Shown here: positions 56,307 to 64,000 of the stretch, in pieces
Position numbering within the stretch: the stretch's first letter is position 1
Layout: every line of letters begins with the position of its first letter
Assembly (NCBI GenBank): GCA_027312225.1
Contig: DAICXK010000002.1
Span: forward strand, 367-64,366
Length of the DNA: 64,000 nucleotides
Origin: Candidatus Saccharimonadota bacterium
GTDB taxonomy: Bacteria; Patescibacteriota; Saccharimonadia; Saccharimonadales; Saccharimonadaceae
Direction: 5' to 3'
Program-made: the position numbers and the translations under genes
Notes under the pieces: generated by a model
Told to the model about the DNA's origin: nothing
Seen by the model: only the letters and a program-made list of their open reading frames with translations
Database searches by the model: none

Positions 56307-56324
56307 GATATACTGGGGATAGTT

Positions 56325-57050
56325 ATGATTGAAGTAAAACATATTACAAAGACGTATGGTAAAAAGCAAAATGCCTTTGTGGCACTTGATGATGTGAGCT
56401 TGACGATTCCAAAAGGCGCGAGTGTGGCGATTCTTGGTAAATCCGGAAGTGGTAAGTCAACACTCATGCATGCGATGAGCGGGCTCGATCGCCCAGAGAA
56501 GGGCGAGGTTATCATTGATGGCCAGAATATCCTAAAACTCAAGCAAAAGGCGGTTGATCGTTTTCGTGCCGAGAAGATTGGGTTTATATTCCAAAGCTTT
56601 TTCGTGCAAGGCAATGAAAGTGTCTATGACAATGTCAGCCTGCCGCTTGAGATTGCTCGTGTTTCTCGCGGCAAACGCAAAGCACGTGTCGATGAGGCGC
56701 TAAGGGCAGTGGAGCTAACAGACAAGACAAAAAGTAAGGCACGTAACCTGTCTGGTGGACAAAAGCAGCGTCTGGCGATTGCGCGGGCAATTGCTAATGA
56801 ACCAAGTATCATTTTTGCGGACGAGCCAACAGGTAACCTTGACAGTGTGACTGGCGATAAGATTGAAAAATTGCTGTTTGGCTATAACAAGCAAAAGAAC
56901 GTAACGCTGATTATCGTGACGCATGATCCAGAGCTGGCAGCTAAATGCGATATGCTGGTCAATATTAAAGATGGTAAGATTGAGTCGATTGAACAGGCTG
57001 ACGTGAAGGCCGCCAAGGTGACACGACGAGTGACGAAAAAGGTTCAATAA
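56325..57050 (+). CDS. ABC transporter ATP-binding protein (MacB/LolD-like)
   Basis: GKSGSGKSTLMHAMSGLD; RNLSGGQKQRLAIARAIANEPSIIFADEPTGNLD. Confidence 0.95.
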   Translation: MIEVKHITKTYGKKQNAFVALDDVSLTIPKGASVAILGKSGSGKSTLMHAMSGLDRPEKGEVIIDGQNILKLKQKAVDRFRAEKIGFIFQSFFVQGNESVYDNVSLPLEIARVSRGKRKARVDEALRAVELTDKTKSKARNLSGGQKQRLAIARAIANEPSIIFADEPTGNLDSVTGDKIEKLLFGYNKQKNVTLIIVTHDPELAAKCDMLVNIKDGKIESIEQADVKAAKVTRRVTKKVQ

Positions 57051-57052
57051 TA

Positions 57053-57124
57053 ATGCAGGCATTTACTTTTCTTACACCCCCCGCACCCACACCTACATGG
57101 CAGCTGGGGTACGTTAGCGAGTAA
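57053..57124 (+). CDS. Candidate proline-rich leader peptide (23 aa)
   Basis: MQAFTFLTPPAPTPTWQLGYVSE*; weak SD AAAGG 57038-57042. Confidence 0.4.
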   Translation: MQAFTFLTPPAPTPTWQLGYVSE

Positions 57125-57147
57125 ATATATTTAACCAAAGTCAGGTC

Positions 57148-57172
57148 AACGCCCCAGCCAAGGGGCGTTTGT
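57148..57172 (+). terminator. Hairpin AACGCCCC-AGCCAA-GGGGCGTT, candidate attenuator terminator (short T run)
   Basis: Perfect 8-bp stem; competing pairing GCTGGGG 57103-57109 with CCCCAGC 57152-57158. Confidence 0.45.
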
Positions 57173-57207
57173 GCGTCTAGACCATGAGCTGACGAGAGGA
57201 GAACAAA

Positions 57208-58002
57208 ATGTATTACCAGACAGAAAAAGACTTGGTTATTGTAAAAGTGGGCACGAATGTGTTGGCTGATACGACGGGCGGTCGTGAAGCGTTGGACGAA
57301 CAGTCCTTCGAGAGGATTGGGCGTGAGGTCCGCGCGTTATCTGGCGCTACCACAGGGGTTATCTTAGTGTCGTCGGGTGCGATTACTGCAGGTGTATTGG
57401 GTGAGAAAAAGCGTCGAGGGGATATCGATAATGTGTTTGAGTTGCAGCGGTACGCGGCTCGTGGTTGGGATAGTGTTGTGCAGCAGTGGAAACAGTCGAT
57501 TGGCAGTGAACAGGTCAGCTCGACACTGCTGACTAAAAGAGAAATTCATACCGAAGCCATGCGGACGAAGGCGTTAGGCGTTATGAGCTGTTGCCTGTCG
57601 CATGGAGATGTGTTTGTAGTCAACGAGAACGACACCATTAGCGACGACGAGATAAAGTTCGGCGACAATGATACGTTGGCGGCGGCAATTGCGGTAGAAT
57701 GCGCGCGGGCAGAGTTGTTTCGGTCGGTAAAAATGGTCCTACTGACAAATATCAATGGGCTGCGGACCGATCGGGATGATGCGACGACGTTGGTGAGCAA
57801 CGTGACGGACATTGCTGCGGTTGAGTGTTACGCTGGAGAGGCAGCGAACGGGCATAGCCGTGGCGGTATGGCAACGAAAGTGCGGGCGGCAAAACTAGCG
57901 GCCGAAGCGGGTATCGAAACATTCATCGCCGATGGTCGTGTTGATGGTGCGATAGGAAAGGTACTTGCAGGTGAAATCGGAACACGTTTTGTCAGGACGT
58001 AG
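57208..58002 (+). CDS. proB: Glutamate 5-kinase-like amino acid kinase (no PUA domain)
   Basis: LVIVKVGTNVLADTTGG, LVSSGAITAGV, VNENDTISDDEIKFGDNDTLAA, LLTNINGLRTDR, SRGGMATKVRAAKLAAEAGIE. Confidence 0.8.
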   Translation: MYYQTEKDLVIVKVGTNVLADTTGGREALDEQSFERIGREVRALSGATTGVILVSSGAITAGVLGEKKRRGDIDNVFELQRYAARGWDSVVQQWKQSIGSEQVSSTLLTKREIHTEAMRTKALGVMSCCLSHGDVFVVNENDTISDDEIKFGDNDTLAAAIAVECARAELFRSVKMVLLTNINGLRTDRDDATTLVSNVTDIAAVECYAGEAANGHSRGGMATKVRAAKLAAEAGIETFIADGRVDGAIGKVLAGEIGTRFVRT

Positions 58003-58062
58003 TGTAGAATAGACATAAGAGAAACACCACTAGGTGCAAGAGGAAAGGTACGACGAGGATAC

Positions 58063-59334
58063 ATGAAGTTAGCAGATACTATTAGGCGGGCAGGACGAAG
58101 CCTGCGTCAGGCAAAAGCAAGGACACTCTTAACAAGTCTTGCGATCGGTGTCGGTGCGTTTACGATTACATTGGCTCTTGCAGCCGGTGCCGGTGGTCGA
58201 CAATACGCTAGTGATATCATCAGCAGCAACACTGACGTGCGCGAACTCTATGTCCAGCCGAAGATGGATGAGGGAAGCATGGACTTTACTAAGCCGCAGG
58301 AATATGTCGAAGGGCCAGCCATGCAATTTGGGGGTGGCGCGTCGATGAAAATGCTGACCGAAGATGACCTTGCAAAGCTTGAAAAAATTGAGAATGTCGC
58401 AGAGGTGACGCCAATCTATAATGCCTCGGCACTCTACATCACTCGTGAGGGCCAGAAGAAATACCAGGCAGGACTCGAGCCATACAATGCAGCGATAAAG
58501 TCTGAGGTGCTCGCAGGCGTACCGGGTGATATCAAGGAGGATGAGGTAATACTACCGTCTGCCTTTGCTGAGGTGTTAGGACTACCTTTGGCCGAAGAAT
58601 CAATTGGCAAGGTTGTTAATGTTGCGATGGCAAATGCAGCGACTGGTGAAGAAAAGATGTATCCACTGAAGGTGCGAGCAATTATCAAGAGCTCTATCTT
58701 GTCTGCAGTGGGCAGTACAACTTTACAGACCAGTCGTGCGACGGTAGCAGAAATGTACGACTTTAGTGTCGAGGGTACACCGCTCGCGAAAGCATATGTG
58801 GGTGCAACGGTGATGGCGAACGACGAAGCAAACGCCGAGGATGTCAAACAGGCGGTGATTGATGCGGGGTATGACGCACAGACTGCCGAGGATCTGATGG
58901 GCTTTCTGTTCCAGTTCATTAACGTACTGATGGGCATCCTGATCGGATTTGGCGCGCTAGCGGTCCTGACGAGCGTATTTGGTATCATCAACACGCAATA
59001 CATTTCGGTTCTCGAGCGTACGCAGCAGATTGGCCTGATGAAGGCATTGGGTATGCGACGTCGCGATGTGGGCCGATTGTTCAAGTTTGAAGCTGCATGG
59101 ATTGGATTTTTGGGTGGTGCACTGGGATCGGGTGTCGCGCTGCTAGCTGGAACGATGGCAAATCCGTGGATATCCGATACACTAAGCCTTGGCGATTCAC
59201 ACTTGCTGATATTTCAGCCATGGTCATTTGCGGCAATCATTGGTGGTTTGATGTTTGTGGCAGTGGTATCGGGTATCTTGCCAAGCCGCAAAGCGGCAAA
59301 GCTTGATCCAATCGAAGCCTTGAGGACTGAATAG
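58063..59334 (+). CDS. MacB/FtsX-like ABC transporter permease
   Basis: N-terminal TM, MacB_PCD-like periplasmic part, C-terminal FtsX TMs ending PSRKAAKLDPIEALRTE. Confidence 0.9.
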   Translation: MKLADTIRRAGRSLRQAKARTLLTSLAIGVGAFTITLALAAGAGGRQYASDIISSNTDVRELYVQPKMDEGSMDFTKPQEYVEGPAMQFGGGASMKMLTEDDLAKLEKIENVAEVTPIYNASALYITREGQKKYQAGLEPYNAAIKSEVLAGVPGDIKEDEVILPSAFAEVLGLPLAEESIGKVVNVAMANAATGEEKMYPLKVRAIIKSSILSAVGSTTLQTSRATVAEMYDFSVEGTPLAKAYVGATVMANDEANAEDVKQAVIDAGYDAQTAEDLMGFLFQFINVLMGILIGFGALAVLTSVFGIINTQYISVLERTQQIGLMKALGMRRRDVGRLFKFEAAWIGFLGGALGSGVALLAGTMANPWISDTLSLGDSHLLIFQPWSFAAIIGGLMFVAVVSGILPSRKAAKLDPIEALRTE

Positions 59335-59336
59335 TA

Positions 59337-60167
59337 ATGGAGTGGTGGCAAGCTGTCATTGTTGGTATCATCGAGGGCATTACCGAGTTCTTGCCTATCT
59401 CAAGTACGGCACATATCGGGTTTTTTACAAGCCTGTTTGGGTATTCGTCGACTGACCCGAGTATTGTAGCGTTCAGCGCAATTATCCAAGCAGGGGCGAT
59501 CATGGCGGCAATCATTTATTTCTGGAAAGATATTTGGCGGACAGCCAAGGCATTTTTTGCAGGACTTGTTAATAAAAGCAAACGCAAAAGTTTTGATTAT
59601 AAATTCGGCTGGCTGGTGTTAATCGGATCATTACCTATTGTTATAACTGGCGTCTTTCTGCAAGACTTTGTTGAGACGGCGGTACGAAGTCTATGGTGGA
59701 TGGTGACGGGTATGATAGGATTCACGTTTGTCTTGTGGTGGGCCGACAAGGCGGGGTCGCGGAATCGCAAGGAAACATCAATGGCAAAAAAGGATTCGGT
59801 GATCATTGGTCTTATCCAGGTAATAGCATTAATTCCCGGCGTATCACGCTCGGGCGCTGCAACGGCAGCAGGGTTGCTACAAGGATTTGACCGTGTCACA
59901 ACCACGCGTCTTGCATTCTTCTTGGGTATTCCGGCGCTCTTCGGTGCGGCCGTCCTGCAGATTGCAGCACACCACCAAGAAATAGGCGCTGGAGTCGGCT
60001 GGGTAGCAACTGGTATTGGTACGGTTGTCTCGTTTGTCGTTGCGCTAGTATGTATTGATTGGTTGCTGAAATTTGTGTCTCGTCACAGTTTCAGTGTCTT
60101 TATCTGGTACCGGTTTGCCTTGGGGGGTGTTCTACTTGTGCTATTGCTGGCCGGTGTTATTTCATAA
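59337..60167 (+). CDS. uppP: Undecaprenyl-diphosphatase
   Basis: GIIEGITEFLPISSTAHIGF; LIPGVSRSGAATAAGLLQGFDR. Confidence 0.94.
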   Translation: MEWWQAVIVGIIEGITEFLPISSTAHIGFFTSLFGYSSTDPSIVAFSAIIQAGAIMAAIIYFWKDIWRTAKAFFAGLVNKSKRKSFDYKFGWLVLIGSLPIVITGVFLQDFVETAVRSLWWMVTGMIGFTFVLWWADKAGSRNRKETSMAKKDSVIIGLIQVIALIPGVSRSGAATAAGLLQGFDRVTTTRLAFFLGIPALFGAAVLQIAAHHQEIGAGVGWVATGIGTVVSFVVALVCIDWLLKFVSRHSFSVFIWYRFALGGVLLVLLLAGVIS

Positions 60168-60308
60168 GACGGGGTGTGAGAATGAGCTGCTGAGGAAGAG
60201 TGATTTCACGTTCATCGAGCTCCGTCTCGTTTGCTGTGGTGGCTAGTACATGCTCCGTCATGTGTCTTTTATCTTATCACGATGCTTTCTTCGTAGTACA
60301 ATGGAGGC

Positions 60309-61553
60309 ATGTTAGATATTCGTTATATTCGTGCCAATGCCGAAAAAGTCCAAGAATCAACCCGAGCAAAAGGATACGATGTTGATATCTCCAGCCTGTT
60401 AAAAATTGATGATGATCGTCGCGCGTTACAGCAGCGAGTCGACGACTTGCGTGAGCGCCGTAACCAGAACGCTGCAAAAATGAAGGGCGGCAAGCCCGAG
60501 CAAGGCTTGATTGATGAGGGCAAGCAGATCAAGATCGAGCTCGCCGAGCAAGAGGGCTATTTAACGAATCTTGAGGCTGAATACAAGCAATTTCTTCATA
60601 GCGTTCCAAATGTTATTACTGACGATGTGCCACTTGGTGGCGAAGAGGATAGTGTTGAGATAAAAGTATTTGGTGAACAAAAAACTGGTGCAAAGGATCA
60701 TTTGGACTATGCGTTGGAGCGTGACTGGGTCGACTTTGAACGGGGCGCCAAGGTAGCAGGGGCAAAGTTCTACTATCTTAAGGGTGATTTGGCACTATTA
60801 GAAAACGCCATCACGCAGTTTGCGCTGGACTATATCACCAAAAAAGGCTTTACCTACATGACGGTGCCACACATGGTGAACCAGCGAACAATGACCGGTA
60901 CAGGGTTCGCGCCGCGCACGAGTGATCAATCGGACGAGTATGCGATTGAGGGTGAGGACTTGGCGCTCATCGCGACGGCCGAAATTCCACTGACCGGATA
61001 CCATGCTGATGAGATTATCGATGAAGACAAACTGCCATTGCTCTATGCCGGCCTTAGTCCATGTTATCGCCGCGAAGCAGGTGCCAGCGGTAAGCACACA
61101 CGCGGACTTTTCAGGGTTCATCAGTTTAATAAGCTAGAGATGTATGCATTTACGCTACCAGAGCAGTCAGTCGAGATGCATCAGCGCATCTTGGCAATTG
61201 AGGAGGAGCTTTGGCAGGCACTGGGTATTAGCTATCATGTCATTAATATTGCTGCGGGAGATCTTGGTGCGCCGGCTGCCAAAAAGTACGATATCGAATA
61301 CTGGTCTCCGGTTGATGGTAGTTATCGTGAATTAACCAGCTGTTCGAACTGTACTGACTTCCAGGCGCGTAACCTAAATATCCGTGTGCGCCGTCAAGAC
61401 GGCAGTGTCGAGGTGTTGCACACACTGAACGGTACGGCTGTGTCTCTTGCTCGATCACTCGTCGTGATCTTGGAAAACTACCAAAATCAGGATGGTACGC
61501 TGACGGTGCCAGAAGTCCTCCGTCCATACATGGGCGGCCGCGAAACACTATAG
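60309..61553 (+). CDS. serS: Serine--tRNA ligase
   Basis: MLDIRYIRANAEKVQESTRAKG; YRREAGASGKHTRGLFRVHQFNKLEMY; ELTSCSNCTDFQARNLNIR. Confidence 0.97.
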   Translation: MLDIRYIRANAEKVQESTRAKGYDVDISSLLKIDDDRRALQQRVDDLRERRNQNAAKMKGGKPEQGLIDEGKQIKIELAEQEGYLTNLEAEYKQFLHSVPNVITDDVPLGGEEDSVEIKVFGEQKTGAKDHLDYALERDWVDFERGAKVAGAKFYYLKGDLALLENAITQFALDYITKKGFTYMTVPHMVNQRTMTGTGFAPRTSDQSDEYAIEGEDLALIATAEIPLTGYHADEIIDEDKLPLLYAGLSPCYRREAGASGKHTRGLFRVHQFNKLEMYAFTLPEQSVEMHQRILAIEEELWQALGISYHVINIAAGDLGAPAAKKYDIEYWSPVDGSYRELTSCSNCTDFQARNLNIRVRRQDGSVEVLHTLNGTAVSLARSLVVILENYQNQDGTLTVPEVLRPYMGGRETL

Positions 61554-61601
61554 TTTTTATGCTATAATGAGGGTACAAGCACCTAACATCAGGAGGGTAG
61601 A

Positions 61602-61976
61602 ATGATTCAGATTACTGACATTACCGGTATCAAATATGATGTCGATGAAGCGACGCGCAAATATGTGACGCGGAAAATCGGACGACTGGAACGCTATCTC
61701 CCACGACATGCGCGCAAGAGTGCCAGTGCCGAAGTAAAACTGAAGCAAATCGATAAGTCTCATGGTAACAAGTACGAGGCTGAGATTATCCTCAGCGTGC
61801 CCGACAAGGTTCTCGCCGCGAAAGATACCTCTAGTAATATTCTCGCGACAATTGATATTGTTGAAGCGAAACTAGCAGGGCAACTTCGCCGGTACAAGAC
61901 TGAGACAATTCCTCATCTTGGTCGGGGACGTATCCTAAGCCGCTTTAAACGCAGCTATGCGCGTGAAAGCCAATAA
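61602..61976 (+). CDS. Ribosome hibernation-promoting factor (HPF/YfiA family)
   Basis: VDEATRKYVTRKIGRLERYLPRHARKSASAEVKLKQIDKS; ETIPHLGRGRILSRFKRSYARES. Confidence 0.82.
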   Translation: MIQITDITGIKYDVDEATRKYVTRKIGRLERYLPRHARKSASAEVKLKQIDKSHGNKYEAEIILSVPDKVLAAKDTSSNILATIDIVEAKLAGQLRRYKTETIPHLGRGRILSRFKRSYARESQ

Positions 61977-62070
61977 ACTCCTCATTCCTTCTTTATTATT
62001 TGTCAAAACCAGGGTATACTAGACCCTAGTTTTACAGAATTTTCAGAGAATAAGCGAGGGAACTCTTAGC

Positions 62071-64000
62071 ATGGCTAATAACGTACGACAAAAAGCACTG
62101 ACCAAGGTGTTTGGTGATCCGCAAAAAAAGATCTTAAAGCGACTTGAAAAACGAGTCGGTGAGATTAACGACCTCGCTGACAAGTACAAGAAGATGAAAA
62201 AGCCTGAGTTGCGCGAACAGACAGCGGTGCTCAAGAAGAAGCTCGACAAGAAGGGTACGACACTTGACACGATTCTTCCCGAAGCGTTTGCTCTTGTCAG
62301 GGAAGCCAGTGACCGCGTGCTCGGTATGCGTCACTTCGACGTGCAGCTGATTGGTGGTATGGCCCTGCATGACGGTAACGTGGCTGAGATGAAGACGGGC
62401 GAAGGTAAGACACTGGTGGCGACGTTGCCAGTCTATCTTAACGCGCTTGAAGGTAAGGGTGTTCACCTGGTGACAGTTAACGATTACCTGGCGCAACGTG
62501 ATGCCAGCTGGATGGGTGAACTCTATGACTTTCTCGGCTTATCGACGGGCGTCATCATTAATGATGCGAGTTTTGTGTATGACAAAGACTACGATAATGA
62601 GAATCATGATGATGCGCGTATGCGCCGCTTGCGTCCTGTGACCCGAAAAGAAGCGTACGCTGCTGACATTACCTATGGTACGAATAACGAGTTCGGTTTT
62701 GACTATCTTCGCGACAACATGGTGAACGAAGTCGACCTTTTGCGCCAGCGTGATTTGCACTTTGCAATCGTTGACGAGGTAGACAGTATTTTGATCGACG
62801 AAGCACGTACGCCGCTGATTATTAGCGCGCCAGCTGCTGAGAACCCTGACAGTTATTATCAGTTTGCAAAGTTAGCTGCCAAGTTGGTTCCTGAAGATTA
62901 TATCCTTGATGAAAAGCGTCGTAGCGTTGCGCTCACTGACCAAGGTGTCGAGAAGATGCAGAAACTGCTGGGCGTCAAGGACCTGTACTCACCGGACCAT
63001 ATCCGTAACGTGTATCACATGGATCAGGCATTGAAGGCGCAGACATTATTCAAACGAGATAAGGACTATGTTGTGACGGGCGACGGTGAAGTCATCATTG
63101 TCGATGAGCATACGGGCCGTTTGATGCAAGGACGACGCTACAACGAGGGGTTGCATCAGGCAATTGAGGCAAAAGAGAACGTTGCTGTCTTGCAGGAGAG
63201 TATGACGCTTGCAACGGTATCATTCCAGAACTACTTCCGTCTCTATAAAAAACTGGCTGGTATGACAGGTACGGCATTTACGGAGGCCGAAGAATTCCAA
63301 CAAATCTATAGCCTTGATGTGATCCAGATCCCACCAAACAAGCCGATTGCGCGTATCGACAAGCAAGATCTTATCTTCAAGACGGAGAAAGCAAAGCTTA
63401 AGGCGGTTGCCGAGGCAATTAAGGAATACCATACCGAGGGCCGTCCAGTGCTCGTCGGTTCAGGCTCAATTGCTAAGAACGAGTTGATTGCGGACTATCT
63501 GAAAAAGCAAGGTATTAAGTACGAGCTGCTCAACGCAAAAAATAACGAGCGCGAGGCGGCGATTATCGAAAAGGCTGGCGAGAAAGGCGCAATCACGCTT
63601 GCTACTAACATCGCAGGTCGTGGTACGGACATTAAATTGGGCAAGGGTGTTAAGGAACTTGGTGGTTTGGTAGTGCTTGGTTCGGAACGCCATGAGTCAC
63701 GCCGAATTGATAATCAGTTGCGTGGTCGTGGTGGACGTCAGGGTGACCCTGGTGAGACGCAGTTCTATGTCAGCACAGAAGACGATCTTATGCGCATCTT
63801 CCAGGGCGAGCGCATTGCAGCGTTGATGGACCGTTTGGGCGTTGACGATGATACGCCGATCCAGAACAGTGCTGTGTCAAAGACACTCGAGGCTGCGCAA
63901 AAGCGAGTCGAGGGATATAATTTTGATACGCGCAAAAATGTTGTTCAGTACGACAACGTTATTAATCGACACCGTCGAGTTGTGTATACGATTCGTCGCA
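62071..64000 (+). CDS. secA: Preprotein translocase subunit SecA (runs off window end)
   Basis: Open frame from ATG 62071: [39 protein letters not shown]...[32 protein letters not shown]. Confidence 0.95.
   Translation, partial: MANNVRQKALTKVFGDPQKKILKRLEKRVGEINDLADKYKKMKKPELREQTAVLKKKLDKKGTTLDTILPEAFALVREASDRVLGMRHFDVQLIGGMALHDGNVAEMKTGEGKTLVATLPVYLNALEGKGVHLVTVNDYLAQRDASWMGELYDFLGLSTGVIINDASFVYDKDYDNENHDDARMRRLRPVTRKEAYAADITYGTNNEFGFDYLRDNMVNEVDLLRQRDLHFAIVDEVDSILIDEARTPLIISAPAAENPDSYYQFAKLAAKLVPEDYILDEKRRSVALTDQGVEKMQKLLGVKDLYSPDHIRNVYHMDQALKAQTLFKRDKDYVVTGDGEVIIVDEHTGRLMQGRRYNEGLHQAIEAKENVAVLQESMTLATVSFQNYFRLYKKLAGMTGTAFTEAEEFQQIYSLDVIQIPPNKPIARIDKQDLIFKTEKAKLKAVAEAIKEYHTEGRPVLVGSGSIAKNELIADYLKKQGIKYELLNAKNNEREAAIIEKAGEKGAITLATNIAGRGTDIKLGKGVKELGGLVVLGSERHESRRIDNQLRGRGGRQGDPGETQFYVSTEDDLMRIFQGERIAALMDRLGVDDDTPIQNSAVSKTLEAAQKRVEGYNFDTRKNVVQYDNVINRHRRVVYTIRR

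Noticed and set aside
55030-57050. Mobile element explaining the permease truncation
   Set aside because: No transposase, integrase, terminal inverted repeats or target duplication visible.
60157-60261. Minus-strand 34-aa ORF MTEHVLATTANETELDEREITLPQQLILTPRLMK between uppP and serS
   Set aside because: Plausible but lacks a convincing promoter/SD, and the resemblance of QQLILTPRLM to sigma-54 N-termini is likely chance; needs conservation data.

Overview
This 64 kb window is gene-dense, has no visible CRISPR array, transposase or rRNA, and I did not recognise any tRNA. Gene content suggests a Candidatus Saccharibacteria (TM7)-like genome; this is inferred from the genes, and no search was run. 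Core genes: rpsU, yqeY, adk, map, ftsA-ftsZ, nrdR-like, VKOR, ileS, galU, rplU, parAB, lepB, LCP, htrA, prmC, prfA, rpmE2, rpsB-tsf, frr-uppS-rseP, proS, greA, lysS, proB-like, uppP, serS, hpf and secA (cut by the window end). An accessory surface block lies at about 10.5-22.4 kb: an Ig-like giant, a CAP protein, a 1562-aa acidic repeat protein and an LPTTG-type DUF11-like protein. Main points for a second look: (1) a complete ultrashort-stem-I, translational-type isoleucine T-box upstream of a NUDIX-ileS operon; (2) a proline-rich leader peptide with mutually exclusive hairpins upstream of a ProB-family kinase; (3) a cysteine-free NrdR homologue lacking the zinc ribbon; (4) a DEAH helicase split by one in-frame UAG, and an in-frame UAA at the window start followed by an NPSD-type acidic extension matching the 1562-aa repeat protein; (5) a promoter-overlapping dyad TTATGC-N10-GCATAA and a near-identical 25-bp promoter used twice, one copy beside a 5'-truncated ABC permease.
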